Positions 41,021-54,100 of a stretch of DNA of 64,000 nt are shown in pieces. The notes below the pieces were generated by a model, which made no database searches, was not told where the DNA came from, and saw only the letters and a list, made by a program, of their open reading frames with translations. The position numbers and the translations under genes were made by a program. Every line of letters starts with the position of its first letter. The first letter of the stretch is position 1. This stretch comes from Hormiphora californensis (lineage: Eukaryota; Ctenophora; Tentaculata; Cydippida; Pleurobrachiidae), in assembly GCA_020137815.1 (NCBI GenBank), contig CM035350.1, positions 5,509,984-5,573,983 of the forward strand, in the 5' to 3' direction.

Positions 41021-42140
41021 CCCCGATCATGTGTTTCCCTTACTATATGATGAGGAACTTATACATTCCACGAAGAGAAATGATCATTCGCACTGATCGA
41101 TTTCTTGTTTGATGATGAAATGAATTCTGTCCTGGGCTGCTATCGCCGGGATGAATAGTATTTACTGTTCAAACGACTCTTCTCTCCGTCCATATCAATC
41201 ATCATTAATATTAAACATAAATACTCAATAATATAATAGGTGTGACTATTTGACTCATCAGAACATTGGCACTTCTGTTTTGTGATCACTTACACACACA
41301 ATTCTCTGCTCCCTCTCATACAATGGGCCGTGAGACACTAGACTGCAGTTTCCGAGTTGGTCACTATATTTTCACTACTTCACATACTTATTTCACTGCT
41401 ATGTTATAGACCAGCTCGATGCTTTGGACCACCATGTTGTATTAGAACCACCTAGTTACAAGACACCCCTAATATTGCTATATTAACGCGGAGGGGTGAC
41501 AGGTGCAATTGAACCAGATTTGTACAAGCCTGAGAATTGTGTCTTTTGAGGGCATGAAAGGGGGGAAAATACTGGAGAGTGTCTAGAAACTACACTCAAG
41601 CTTGTACAACTCTGTTTGGTTCACTCTCACTTTTAAATATTATTTGTATGTGTCGTTCAACTAGCCACTACGCAACTCAGCTGATTCTTGCTAAACGTGG
41701 TATGAAACTGTATGATCTTAAATTAGTGTTTGATTGGATATCTGTATATACTCAGTATGCCATGTATCTATCAGTAGTTATGATTTATCGGGGGAGGATC
41801 AGAGAGAGCTAGTAATATTGTCATAGAATGGGTTGGAGTGTGATATGAATTTATGCGATATGAAGATCTCCATATATGTATCCAGGAGAAGTCTCTATTA
41901 TAGAGACTGGCCTGGGCGGGATAAAATTGCAGATAAGTGCAGTAACCTTAATTATATGTAATATAACATATTTTGTGATTCAAATCCTACAGCCCACATT
42001 ATATGCCCATCCCTTAAGGGCAATAGTAGAAAGGTTACCACCTCCTAATGAACTATGATATTCAATGTGGCACAATTTAACTCTCCGAGTCTGATATTGC
42101 CCACCATAACTTTCTATTCGACAGATCTATACTTATCATG
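41021..42140. other. No gene recognised
   Basis: AT-rich. A short frame ends near 42056 (PTLYAHPLRAIVERLPPPNE after an acceptor-like CCTACAG), but it lacks support. Confidence 0.45.
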
Positions 42141-42376
42141 TTAATTGTTGATTTTATTTGCGTGACTAGCAGAGAGAATATGAAACCATCCTGTTCTGAC
42201 AGTAGTTCCCTTTAGTAACCCTGATTGTGATTGGTTTATACGAGCAATCGCCTCGTTAACCCGGCCCACGTAGTAGTTGACAAGCCTTACTAATTTTTTG
42301 TGTCGCTTAACTTCACTAATCATTTCTATTCTTATTCTATCATTACTATCTTCACAATGTTGGGAGTGTCCCATTT
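42141..42376 (-). CDS. Possible exon of an unidentified - strand gene
   Basis: On the - strand the frame reads MGHSQHCEDSNDRIRIEMIS, then EVKRHKKLVRLVNYYVGRVN and ends at TAA. A GTGAG| acceptor-like site in phase with the donor at 42876 would join ERMYAQLANVLN to this segment. The charged helical character is gene-like, but no family is recognised. Confidence 0.3.
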
Positions 42377-42462
42377 CTCACATACATTATTTATATAGTT
42401 CTTATGCAATGGCAGCAACCAATCGGAACAGAGGCTATTATATATAGTGCTGAAATCTGATT

Positions 42463-42559
42463 ATACCGCGTGGTCCGGCACCTGGAATTATAGGTGCCGA
42501 CTGCCAGGAGGGATAATCATCTAAGATTTACAGATCTCCCTTTTATTGCCCACGCGGTA
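42463..42559. repeat. Small hairpin element
   Basis: Termini TACCGCGTGG and CCACGCGGTA about 97 bp apart, with an internal GGCACC...GGTGCC stem. Confidence 0.5.
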
Positions 42560-42875
42560 CACGTCGCGGTAAATAGGTGTGTCCGATAAAACTGGCAGTG
42601 TTCAGGCTCATTAAGGGGTGTGTGTATCGAATTAGTACCACAGTCGGACTCCGCTGTAGAAGGGTGCTGCTCCGGTAATTATAATCTTATGAACTACATA
42701 TAACATGTAGCTAAACATTTATTTTAATATCCGTCATCTACTACCACCTTTGTTTTGCTCGCGTTTGTTTCTTTGTTCGCGCGCCGAGACGAAACAGAGG
42801 GTACTTTCCTTGGTATAAATATTTACCCCCCCCCCCCCATCCAGTTCAGCTGCAGTCTCTTATCAGACTCCTTAC

Positions 42876-43077
42876 CGTTTAACACGTTAGCTAGTTGAGC
42901 ATACATTCTCTCCCCAGTTGTTCTCAATTGGGGAAGTGTAACGCACCACTTGTTGACTCCCTCAGAGGGCACTAGGACTCTGGATGGGACTTGCTGAGGA
43001 CTCCCGGCTCCATAGCCCTCCAGAAGGGGTTCCTGCAGTGGCTGATAGTAGGGATGGGGGCCAGGCTGGATATGGCG
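42876..43077 (-). CDS. Possible exon of an unidentified - strand gene
   Basis: On the - strand, acceptor ATTCTTCCAG, donor GTAAGG, 202 nt. Encodes HPYYQPLQEPLLEGYGAGSP, VLVPSEGVNKWCVTLPQLRT and ERMYAQLANVLNG. Both splice sites are good and the frame is open. I do not recognise the protein. Confidence 0.5.
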
Positions 43078-43893
43078 CTGGAAGAATACCATCACAGGGG
43101 GTTTGAGACCCTCTCTACAGGACTATCATGCCCAATCGGGGATGGAATGGCTAGATTAGAAAATAGGCATTGTAAATAATTCATTAAAACTAAACACTAA
43201 AGTGCCAAGTTTTCCCGAATTTTTAAGACCTTTGACAATGCAACCAGATCAAGTCTTGATCTTATCAGGAGACGGAGGATATGATCAAAAGAGTTGTCCA
43301 CACGCCAAGACTTTTTTTGTGTTAAATAAAATGCACCGGTTCGCCCAAATATTAAAATAGGCTAGATCTCGGATTTAATGGAATCTTGGAATTGACCTTT
43401 TCATCCCCAGGGAGGATAGGATAAAGATTTTTTAAGTCTATTTCACCTTGGTATGGACTTACATATTATATTAGGAATTATTCCATTTAAGTTATCAGAA
43501 GTAGTTATTGAAGGGGCCCACTGCCGCGACAGGTATTAGATATCCTCCTTTTAATGACTTTAGAGGTGAACCGGGGTGAAAATCTTCCTCTCTCTAGTCT
43601 CTCATCCTCCTCTATCTTCCTCTCTGCTATCCGTCCCTCTCTCCACACAGCTTTGCAATATATTAACATTCGGACCGGGGATTCACGCCGGGGACGGTCG
43701 AAATTTTCAGCTTTTCTGCTATTTGAACCTTTCATTGCGGGTGTTATAGTGACGATAGGCTGGATTGACACAACAACAGTCTCGAATCTTTAGTCCGCAC
43801 ATGATGCATGCATGACGTTTTCAATGCACACGTCAAAAATGTGAGTCTCAGCTCTTCCCTCTATTTTCTTGTTTGAATTCTAGATGGCTCAAA
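43078..43893. other. No gene firmly recognised
   Basis: An Arg/Glu-rich - strand frame (43505-43771, with ENFDRPRRESPVRM) could be coding, but it has no splice or homology support. Confidence 0.35.
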
Positions 43894-44106
43894 CACATTG
43901 GCGTGAATTGCTTGCCAGCGGCCCAATTTCAGACGGTCATAGGCTCCACTCCCGGTGAGATATAGACTCGGAAAGTTGTTGTTGTAAGAAGAAACGACAT
44001 GATCTCCTTACAAAAAAATTTTCGGAGTCTATATTTATCGGGGTTGGATCTATGGCCGTTCTGAAATTTGCGCTGACAAAGCAACTCCACGCCAACGTGT
44101 TTGCTG
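43894..44106. repeat. Imperfect foldback element
   Basis: Arms containing AACACATTGGCGTGAATTGC and CAATTTCAGACGGTCATAG, with their near-inverses at 44040-44106. Confidence 0.65.
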
Positions 44107-45422
44107 GGTACTATAGTATAAAACCCATAAAATGCTGACATAAAATTTCTATGATGCCTATAATAGCTGCCTATATTTTGTCCTATGATACCGATAGTGT
44201 CTCGAGCTGTCAGGTTCACCGTTTTTTCAATCAACCTCGTTCTAGTTGTTACCTTTACTCTCGTTATTGAAGCTCCCTATATTCAAAGAAACTTTGTCTT
44301 TAGAAACCAGATCGAGAGAGTAGTAAGCAATCCAAAAACTAAGAATTTTTTAACTTTATTAAAAAAACTAAACCAGGTAGGGGCTCATATTTTGTTGGGG
44401 CGTTTCTAAATGTGCGATTTGGGATTTTCTTATAAAAATACGACTGAAGCGAGAGTAAAGTAGTTCAAAGAAGCCCCAACATATGTTGTTAAGGGGGATA
44501 ATTACAAAAGGATGTCCGTAATTTTGGTCATTTTAACACCCCCCCAATCTCCCTCCTCCCGTCCAGTTTCGTACCACCAACCGAGTATATCTAGCAGAAA
44601 AATCAGTAACAAGAATATTATCTGCATTATGTTTTCATAATGCTATGTTTCCCGCCAACCTTTATTTTCATAACGCACATCTAAGGGGAAGGCGGGACCA
44701 GGCCTTTCCGATCATCTATGGGAATCAGTCCAAACGTATAGAACAAATCATTGTGTGTTAGTAGCACTAAATTGCGCGCCACATGGGCGGCTAACAGTTC
44801 TGTGAAAACGTGGCCATTGAAGTATTTGAGAAGAGCAACATCGTTTTGTCCCTCGCAATGAGCGGGTTCGCTTACAAAAAAGCGTGACAACTTCAATAGT
44901 ATGTAAAATAAAATTGTCGAATTTCTAAACCCTTATGCCTTTTTACAAAAGGCTCCGGGTGAATGCCCTTCGGCATTTCACGGGCGGGGAAAGTTTCCTC
45001 AAAAAAGTCCGAATTGAATCAACCCCTCCCCCTTTTTGAAATCGCCCATAACACCGCAAAGGTAGTCGGAGATGAGAGAAGGGTGGAGATGAGAGCGTTG
45101 ATATTGCTCGTCTTGTCTGGGGGACCTACTTAGAGAAGAGGGGTTCTCGGTTCATGGGTCATCTCTCAACAGCAGATATCAACTTCACCTGATAGATCTG
45201 GTAACACCCCAAGCTGCACCACCCTTTGAACCACGACAGTAACCGGTAGAATGACATAAGCTTTAATATATGTACTACAACGTGTCCTCAGTGTGTCCTT
45301 AAACGTTCCGTAGACAGTATTTGCCTAGCTCTACCCTCTTTTATAAAATAAAATGGAACAAATCATATGTCAGTCTTATACCCAATAGCAATTATATTTT
45401 TCGATTTGCTATTTCTTCGCAG
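44107..45422. other. No gene firmly recognised
   Basis: A - strand frame at 44681-44896 (FNGHVFTELLAAHVARNLVL, GLIPIDDR) looks protein-like but lacks a convincing donor. A fragment of the GTGACAACTTCA MITE family lies near 44886. Confidence 0.4.
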
Positions 45423-45507
45423 GAGTTTAAATTCTTCGAAGGACTTGCTCTTACGGAGAAAGGTTCCAAGAAAATATGGGATAATATCGAACCGCCTGCT
45501 AACGAAG
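45423..45507 (+). CDS. PRKDC: PRKDC copy 2, exon upstream of the copy 1 range
   Basis: Acceptor CTTCGCAG, donor GTAACG, phase 0 to 1. Encodes EFKFFEGLALTEKGSKKIWD. Joined by phase to the next exon. The copy 1 equivalent would lie left of the window because of the retrotransposon insertion. Confidence 0.7.
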
Positions 45508-45580
45508 GTAACGCAATATTCATTATTATATGGAATGGGTATATTTAATGCATTTAAAAAGTCATATATATTATCTTAAG

Positions 45581-45733
45581 GTTCTTCAAAAAGTGACACT
45601 TTTCAAACGCGAAATGTCTCTGGAGGGGCAGCAGCACAGCAAGAGGATGCAATTAATGATCTTGTAGTTGAGATGTCAAGTTTAAGTCAGGATCTTGCAG
45701 GCGGTTCCATGGTAACAGCGACCTCTCGAACGG
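45581..45733 (+). CDS. PRKDC: PRKDC copy 2, second upstream exon
   Basis: Acceptor ATCTTAAG, donor GTATAG, phase 1 to 1. Encodes EDAINDLVVEMSSLSQDLAG and SRT. A polar linker with NVSGGAAAQQE suggests a disordered stretch. It is continuous in phase with 45909-46011. Confidence 0.7.
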
Positions 45734-45754
45734 GTATAGTACAGCTGCACGGAG

Positions 45755-45832
45755 AGATAGAAAGATAGAGAGAGAGATAGAAAGATAGATAGAAAGATAT
45801 AAGAGAGAGAGATAGAGAGAGATAGAAAGATA
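45755..45832. repeat. GA/GATA microsatellite: empty target site of the 1-5072 retrotransposon
   Basis: Mixed GAGA and GATAGA repeats followed by TATAGGTCCGTGGAAATAG. In copy 1 the same flank (5085 onward) is preceded by the retrotransposon 3' end and only GAGAGAGAGA, which shows that the element entered this repeat. Confidence 0.85.
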
Positions 45833-45908
45833 TAGGTCCGTGGAAATAGAGGTGGGAGTGTAGTAGTTTTGAGAGTTGTGTATAGGTGCTAATTATAGCT
45901 TTTTGCAG

Positions 45909-46011
45909 CTGCTGTGGCATCAACAAAGATTAGACGACCAGAGGACCCTTTCGTGATAATGTTAAACAGATTCAGTGAGAGTGCAGAAATGAAGGCAAGA
46001 ATAGAGTCTAT
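45909..46011 (+). CDS. PRKDC: PRKDC copy 2, counterpart of exon 1
   Basis: Same borders and phases as 5164-5266. Begins AVASTKIRRPEDP where copy 1 has AVTASKIRRPEDP. Confidence 0.8.
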
Positions 46012-46229
46012 GTAAGTACTAAGTAGAATACTTTTAATAGAATGCATCACATTATGTAGGTCTGATACTTTAGTAATATGGTAATGTGTTATACTCATAT
46101 AGGCTCACATTATAAAGAGGTATATTTCAAAGAAACCTAGATAAAGTGCGATCATGTATAATACACCATGGAATCAAGCTGATATTCTTATAACCGATTT
46201 CGTCTATCCTCATCCATGGAAATTTCCAG

Positions 46230-46422
46230 TTTTGCCGACTACACGATAAGTGACTCGATAAAGGCGGAGTTATGTGGTTGGGTGCTAAGCTCTGAACTAA
46301 AGGTAGCCCCAGTCACATGGTTCTCATGGCTAGGATGCCGCGATATCGTGGACAAGTCTACCATACGAATCCTCTCTGCTGCTCTAATGGATTCCAAACC
46401 ATTAATCAACCCACTAGCTGAC
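46230..46422 (+). CDS. PRKDC: PRKDC copy 2, counterpart of exon 2
   Basis: Same length and phases as 5478-5670. Amino-acid differences include WLGCRD for WLGSRD and DSKPLI for DSQPLI. Confidence 0.82.
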
Positions 46423-46596
46423 GTAGGTGCAAATTGTTTAACCTCTCCATTAAATCTAGCCGTCTGTATCCGGAGTTAAATTTAGATCACAGCAGTGATT
46501 TTTCCATCGCGTCCCGCAAGGAGACGTCAATGATTTTGTTTCCTGGAATATAAATAGTTACCCAAGATGGTTATACATGTGGTTATATATGTAGAG

Positions 46597-47283
46597 AGCG
46601 ACATGTCTCACTGGAACATTCCTCAGGACGTTGGTACTGTGGTTAAAGTTCTCCTGCTCAACTCAACAACGGGGCAGTATGGTCAGATGATCAACCTAAC
46701 TACCCATATCCTTGAAAAGTGGCCATGTGGCACTATCAACACCTCATTTATTTCTCCGTTACTCGCCCGGGAGCCCCGTACAGCATGTCGTGCTTTGCTC
46801 ATACTCCTTCTCACAGGGTCACTGTCCCTCACCGGACTGGGGGAGCTGTATGGGACGCTCATGACACTGATGCGTGATCCAAAGAAGCTCACATACGGGC
46901 CCGCTGGATCTGTTCTGGGTCACATCATGGGTCGTGCAGGGGGTCTGTCTGGAGAGCAGGTGGACGAGGTTCACTCTCTCCTACTATCGATTCACCGGGA
47001 CCCCTTGTTGCTGAACAAGTTCTTATCCCTCGTACACCTGATCGGACAAGGACACCCAGAAACGGCAGTGAGATTCACTAGTAAACTCCTGGACAGCCTT
47101 CCTAAGGTTACCAACGGGAGGTTGTTAGGGGAAGTTCTGGCGGGTCTGAAGCACCTCAACGGTCCCGAGGTTGTAGCCGCTCTTCTCAACGCGGGGCTGG
47201 AGAAGTTTCTAAGGACGAGCAACGTGGGTAAAGCTGCAGTGGAAGTTCTGATAGGCAACATTGGATCCATCAACCACGAGGAG
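46597..47283 (+). CDS. PRKDC: PRKDC copy 2, counterpart of exon 3
   Basis: 687 nt, intact. The upstream intron has lost bases at the acceptor (GTAGAG for TATAGAG), which leaves the second AG as the only phase-correct site and supports the same choice in copy 1. About seven substitutions relative to copy 1, no frame lesions. Confidence 0.85.
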
Positions 47284-47345
47284 GTATTATACCTCATATC
47301 ATATTATATTCAGATCTTGTTTGATAAATACTTGAAAATTCGTTA

Positions 47346-47417
<72 letters not shown>

Positions 47418-47577
47418 CCTGCTTGTTCGATTGCAACACAGTTTTCATTAAAATAGTTTAGTAAATAACACCATTTCAATAAGTGCAACAATCAACATTA
47501 AATAGTACGCAACCTGGTATCTTTTCATTTATTATCTATATTATCACCTTCTCTCACACAATGTGTTTCCCTTTTAG

Positions 47578-48741
47578 ATATCTCGGATTCTGGGAGAAAT
47601 GCTAAAAATATTAAGTGGAAGTGATGATGAATATGCAAGACTACTAATGGACTTTGCTGCTCTCTGCTTCCCCTCCCACCCCACTCCCTCGGCAGCAATT
47701 CTCTTTAGAGGTGTCTGCTCCACACCTGACCTCCGAGAGCACACTCTAACCCTTTGGCGAAATGATTGTCTGAAGGAATACTCGACGCTTGAGGAGAGAC
47801 TCCGGGCCCTCCTCTCACTGTACTCACCTCCCGCAGAAGAAGTCTTTCTGAGGGCAGTTAGTACGATTTGTGCAGGGTGTTACCCAGTTAATGACCTCTC
47901 TCGACCAGTGTTCCTGAAACCCCTCACACACAGGACAGTCACTGCAACCCAGGCCTTGCAGCAATTCTCTCTAACACAAGACGTTGGGGGATCACATAGC
48001 CTACTACTCTCAAAGAGGGGCACTGGTACCCAGACAATCCGAGAGAACATGAAAAGAAAGAGGAGAGAGGCCCAGGCAGCCCAGCGAAGTACTCTGCTGA
48101 AAATGGTCCGGAACTACCGTGTAGGAGAGTTACCTGATATTGAGATTACATTTCACGATCTAATTGGACCTTTAGTTTCCATCTCCAGTCTATCCGATGC
48201 AATGGCGTCAGTGACTCTCCTCTCCCTAGTAACTCATCATGAAAAACTTGACTGTAAAGATGCCCTCCTTTCTATCCTTCGTACAACCAACTCCAGCACC
48301 CTGGGTCGGTTTTGTGCGGAGCTCTCCCTGCAATGTGGATACATCCACCCAGACCTATCCGGGTTGTGCCTGAAACATGGTACAATCAACCTGGCTAGCC
48401 TGGCAGCAGAGGATGCCTTGGGGGCGGGGTGTGGCTCTTGGGAGGCCCTGGGTGAGGTGTATCGAGCAGCATCCGACTACAACTCCCTCCTGGCTATTGC
48501 CACTCACCACCAGGAGCACTCCTCCCCGGACACCATTACGGGTCTGCGTCTCCTAGCTGAAAGGGATTACGAGAGAGCTTTGGAGTGGCTGCAGGGTGGC
48601 TCCTCCTCCCGTCTATCTGAGCATGTGGTGGAGTGTTTAGTGAATCTAGGCAGGTGGCCAACTGGGCAGCAGCAGCAGGAGGAGGATATAGTGGACAGTG
48701 GACCTGGAGATCTTCTTTTTGATGCCACACCTGCCAGCAAG
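47578..48741 (+). CDS. PRKDC: PRKDC copy 2, counterpart of exon 4
   Basis: 388 codons, two more than copy 1: one Gln in the poly-Gln run and one residue in EEDIVDSG. About eight substitutions. The LPDIEI and FSLTQD signatures are unchanged. Confidence 0.93.
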
Positions 48742-49144
48742 GTGAGCTAACTAATACGGGATGGGCAGGACAGGGACTGGTAACGGAATGGTCTTTATAG
48801 TATTATGGGGCATGCTTTAGCGGGGCTTTAGCTACCAAGTTTGGGGTGCTTTATAAAGCTTGGTACCAGTAGCCCTTGAGCTAGTGCTACCATGGTACCA
48901 ACAGTAATCTAAATTTGTCAAGTTTAGCAAAATAGTTGCGACGGTCTCCTGACTCCTTACCACCGTGGTTGGGGGCCAGTTATTAGATGGAGTTAGATTG
49001 CTTTATCCGAGACACCGCGTGACTTGTATATATGTAATAATTACATCATGCAGGGTTAGCTCGCTACCTGTCTCTAGTCGGCGTGAGAAAAGGGTTGATA
49101 ACTTAACTAAAACTACTTCCTCATTACAAACATATATACCCCAG

Positions 49145-49400
49145 GTTGAAATGATATGTGGTTTGTCAATCGAACGAGTTTCTGGAGATACGTCATGTCC
49201 AGCTGCTCTTGATGCCTTCTTGGAGGGGTGGTGTGGAGCAGAGCTAGCCGTTCAGCGGACATCTCTCCTGCGGACATGTCAACTGTTGGCCGAGGTGTCC
49301 GGAGATACCATGCCTCCCGACCAGTGTACAGTGACCCCCTGCCCACAGTCCACACCCCCGCGTTGCTGGTGGTCCCTTATTCGGGCGAGGGAGAAATTAG
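49145..49400 (+). CDS. PRKDC: PRKDC copy 2, counterpart of exon 5
   Basis: Same phases as 9527-9782. The donor is GTAGGT instead of GTGAGT, followed by a single unit of the 31-bp sequence. Confidence 0.86.
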
Positions 49401-49442
49401 GTAGGTGTTTGTTGAAATAATGGAACACTAGGTATGGCTATT

Positions 49443-50259
49443 AGGGTGTGCTATTTCAAATTTTTTTCGACTAGGCCATTTAGTATCTAGCTAATGTGAA
49501 ACTATGGACAATTCTCTATCACATCAGCAAAACAGAATCGAGATAGTGTTTGTCAGTTACGTTGGCATCGCAATTTAAAAAGTGTAGTTTTTAACCGAAA
49601 AATGGTAAAAACAGGGAAATATGTGTGGTTTTCACCAGTTTTTGACATGTTCTTGATATCAACTTTTTATGTTCAGGATCGTGTTCAGCACCTCGAAACT
49701 GACAAGAATTGATATGCATCATTAAATGATGCTAAAGTTCATTTTTGACCTAAAAATGTTCATTTTTGACAAAAATTGTTCATTTTTGACAAAAAATATT
49801 CATTTTGGACATGTTCTTAAATTTTGAGAGCTTTTTCATGAACGGGATCGTGTTCCGCAGGCCAAAATTAGTCGATTACAACCAAAATTTGCTTCCCACC
49901 AAGAAAAAACTAAAAAAATTAAAATTCGTCCCCACAATTCTGCAAGTTGGTAAAAAAGGGAGAAAATTTTTTATTTTTGTTCATAAAGTGGATATCTGAA
50001 GACTCAAACTGAAAGTAACAGTTGTATAAGTTGTCACGAGACGATTTATATGTGTGTTTTGTTCGAAATCACGCCCTAAAACAGACTTTTTGAAATGAAT
50101 ATGCCCATATATGGGCATAGCTCGTGCCAACGTAATTGGGCCATGGTAGAGCCAAAACTTTGTGATAAAATGTTTTAGAATGATCGTAGGAGCTCATTTA
50201 ACCCGATACCAAGTGAAATTTTGAATTAATTTGGGCATTTGAAAAAATAGCACACCCAG
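49443..50259. mobile_element. 0.8 kb non-autonomous DNA element
   Basis: Termini GGGTGTGCTATTTCAAATTT and, at the right, the near-inverse AATTTGGGCATTTG...AATAGCACACCC. The interior has repeated GTTCATTTTTGACA. Absent from copy 1. The start of the second tandem arm (55467) lies within this element. Confidence 0.65.
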
Positions 50260-50263
50260 CAAA

Positions 50264-50339
50264 TCCATAGCGGTTCCCTCAATTTTTTGCCGACATAGCC
50301 ATTGGCTATGTCGGCAAAAAATTGAGGGAACCGCTATGG
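50264..50339. repeat. 76-bp palindrome
   Basis: Arms CCATAGCGGTTCCCTCAATT... and the full inverse with almost no loop. Repeated at 55808-55883. Copy 1 retains one arm near 11068-11104. Confidence 0.85.
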
Positions 50340-50439
50340 ATGAAATGCTATGCATATCATATTGACTTACTTGACTTAAGGCGAGTGGTATTCGAAAACG
50401 CTGTATGTGAATATAAGAGATCATGGAGTGGGGAGACGG

Positions 50440-50890
50440 ACGCTAGGTCTAACGCCTAATCGGACTCTAAATATAATACTTTTTGCTCAAAATTTAGAGA
50501 GGACTCTATGTCTACCAAGTCTAAAACAGGGGGACTTTATGTCTACAAAGTCTAAAAATAACGGTAGTTTAAGCCTAAAATCGTAGATTGCGAGCGATCG
50601 TTTTCGGCCGTTAGGCTGGAAACGAGAGCTCGCTGTGGTCCCTAACCTGTCCAGAATGGTTAGGGCTGTTGTTTGGGGTCGAGGTTAGGGTATTGTTAGG
50701 GTTAGGTTTTAGACCTAGAGTCCTGGGACTTAACTCTTTGTCTAACGCCTGAGTATGGGGGACTCTATGTATACCAAGTCTAACACAGGGGGACTCTATG
50801 TCTAAAATTTTTTGCTAAGTCTAAAAAAACCGGACTTTAATGTTAGACTTAGAGTCCGTTTTTGACTTAGAGTCCGCGACTCCATAGGAG
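50440..50890. repeat. Copy of the GGACTCTATGTCTA / telomere-like dispersed repeat
   Basis: Counterpart of 12300-13200 without the nested Mutator-like element. Recurs at 55980-56440. Confidence 0.75.
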
Positions 50891-51175
50891 TGAGACACCC
50901 GGAAACGAAAGCTGATCATTCTGGGATACATATACCGCGCGGCCCAAAAAAAACTAAGGGTACGTTGGGCTTCTTTTCTCCCAGAAGTTTAATTTCAATC
51001 ACTCTGATATTTTGTCACAATATTTGTATGGTTACTCATTCGAGGAATCCGGAGTTTCAAAACATAAAAGTGTGAAGTTCATGAATGAACCCAATTTCTC
51101 GTTTTTCGGGTTTTTCCAAGTTTTCTTATGGTTAAATTCGATTTTATTCTTAAAAATAGCAACCATGCATTAGAG

Positions 51176-54100
51176 GGGGGGGGGTCGGCCGATATTGGCC
51201 TTGAATATAAATAGTGGTACACACACTTACAATGTCAATAATAAATTAAACAAACGGGGTCAATAAATTATATAAATAAAAGATTTAGTCTATTTGGTAG
51301 ATACTGTCATCCCGACCGCTGCTGCCTTCTGCCCTCAGTCGTCCGCGGTGCCCCCTGATGGAAATGGTGACGGAGCGGACCATGGCAAATGACAACCTTA
51401 GCCTCAGGTACCGGATACACTGATCGTATGAATATCCTGTTTTAGTCGCCTTCTTCTCAGCCAATTGTTTCAAAGTCTTATTAAATTCCCTTCCAAGGCC
51501 CCCTGTAGTTGACATGACCAGTGGTGTGAATGTTGACTTTTCCACCTCTAGGACACGGTGGAGGTAGGATGTTTTCTTCTCTCTCTCGTGTTTTTCATAT
51601 GTTTTGGCGATGGTCTGGTTTGAGTTGGACGATATCCTTGGATTGAAAATTCTTACATCGAAATAGATATTGTCCATATCCGACCAAAAGCCGCGACTAC
51701 TGATGTCAAGTCTGGCGCCATCGGCTGTTATAGTGCCAGCCGGAAGATTCACCCCTCTAACATTTAGGAGATGGGGTTCGATCTTAGTGTCGACACATAC
51801 TTTATTCAGTTCGTGGCCAATGAAATCTCTCACGTTGTTGTGTCGGAAACATACAAAACCTCCGAGTTTACAGGATATGAGGTGATCGATGGTGTTTTCT
51901 TCCCCACATGCACAATGCTGAGGTAAGGCCTGTCCGACGAGAGGCAGGTTATAACGGGCTGACATGGCGTCGTGCCACTCCTGTCTGTTGAGGGTGAAGT
52001 TCAAAGATTGGAGAGGGAGACATGTTAACCAGGATGAGGCCCCCTTTTCCATGAGTAGGTCCAGGTTTCTGATTTCAGCTGTAGTCATCATGTTTTTGAT
52101 CTCGTCGATTTTCTTCTGATGAATATCGTTCTTGGTTCGGTGGATGAGGGTTTTCTTCTCTGCTCGTTCCTTTTGGTTGATTTTGAATGTTTCCTGTTGA
52201 GCTAGGACTGCAACTGAGAGCTCTTCAGTAACAAACTTTGAGAAACTGTAGTCTGAGTCTGATGATATTTGAGGGTTGTCTACTCCTAGTCCTCCGAATC
52301 TTACAGGGAGGGCTGCAACCAATCTCAAGGTTTCATTTACAACTGGCTGACCGGTTATCGCCGGGAGGAGCTTCTGATGAATTTTCTCCTCAATAGTGCC
52401 TAGTTGGTCCGAAATCCCAGGAGTGGTTCTCATGAGATAGCTCCAACGTTTTGATAGTCCGATGTTGTATGCAGTGTATGCAAGCTGAGGTTCGTTCAGG
52501 GCAATATCACAAATCTGATCAATTTCACTCTCCCATTTCGCAACTTCGTTCCTCACAAACTCTGCCTGACCTTCCTCCGTACCAATGTATGAACCCAGGT
52601 AACGCTGGCCCTGAGAAGTGATGTTTACATCAGGGAACATGGATCGAGCAGCTTCTTCAAATTCTGGTTTCACAATCAGCCAGGATTTCCCTGGATTTGG
52701 GAGATAGCCATAACCAGGTCCATCTTGTTTAACTTTCTCCCACCAGGTTTTTACAGTACTGAGAGTGCCCCCGCCAAGGCCGTCGTCTGCGTAAAAGATT
52801 TGAGTCAATTTAGAGTCCTTATCCTCAACAGACCGTATAAGCGGCATTAGGCAGCAAGCGTACATATGCATAGCAGCAGTATCTCCCTGGGTTGTCCCTT
52901 CAGACGACTTCAAAACTTCATTGTTCTCGCCATCGCATAAAAATAAGTTCGCGGTTAGTCCATATGTATTTTGTAAATAAATCTTAAATTCAGGGCAAGT
53001 GTATTTAACGTTGTTTAAGGCAGCAATTCGATTTAGGGAGTTGAAAGCATTACTCGCATCAATTAACAATAAACATTCAGTACTCTCAAGATCAAACAAG
53101 TCTCTAGCAGCGTGAACAGCAGCTTCAACGCCGCCTTCCAACCCTGCACACAGCTGGACGGGTGCAGTACACTCTATCAGGTCTGGTTTGAGAGCTTGGG
53201 TAATGACTTTTCCAGCCAGTCTCCTCAGAACTTCCCCTATTCCAATGGGCCTGATACCTGTTGGCCGTTTGCTCAGTGGAACCAAGCGAGATGCAACATA
53301 GGCTGATAAAAGTTTTGGATCTGTAGGTTCTGTTGCTAGTTTGAAGGCAAAGGTGGCAATAGCCTGCGCTAGCTCGGAAGATGCAGGACTGAGTTTTTTA
53401 GATAGCAGCATATGCTTCCATAGATCGGAGTCAGCCCCTGATGGTCCTCCTGATCCGGATAACATTTTCGCTGCCTTGGTTACTGCCCCAGCTGATATCT
53501 CAGAGAACATGCAATGTGTATTCGGGAGTGCTGGTCCTTGAAGAAGGGATGATGTCTCTGAACTAGGTGGGTGTTTCTTGATCAGTTCACCCACGACTTC
53601 CGGTGTGATAGGAACCGGTGCGACATCACTGTCCCGTATCGCTCTCAGTGCTTGACTCACTTTTCCACGTAGCATGAGTCTCGTAAATGATTTCAGGGCG
53701 TTTCTCGACTTGTCATCCTTGCTGGGTAGTCTGCTTTGGATTACACGCCCTTCTCGCAATAATAAATCAAAGTCTCCGTTCCGAAAAATCGTCAGCCTTC
53801 TCTCGATTGCAGCAATGTGATCTCGGGACTTGCTGTTTGCAGAAGGTTTCTGCAGAACGAGAGGGAAGAGAATCATGAGGAGCATAATAGCATATGTCTT
53901 ACTCCCTCCGTTGTTGTTGAAGGAATTCAAAATATTGGCTGCTTCATGCACAAAGTCTTTTCCAGCCTTTCCAGAGGGAACCATAACGAGGTTTTGCCTC
54001 CAAAAAACTACCTCATTGTAAGCACGACATACATCTCGATGAAAGTCAGATTCGTAGTGCTCGTCTGGGTCATTAGTTTCTGGCGTTATTGAAGCGATGT

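Noticed and set aside
53112-54092. Small + strand reading frames opposite the SAP-RT gene
   Set aside because: They are antisense shadows of the intact - strand ORF and lack any recognisable domain.
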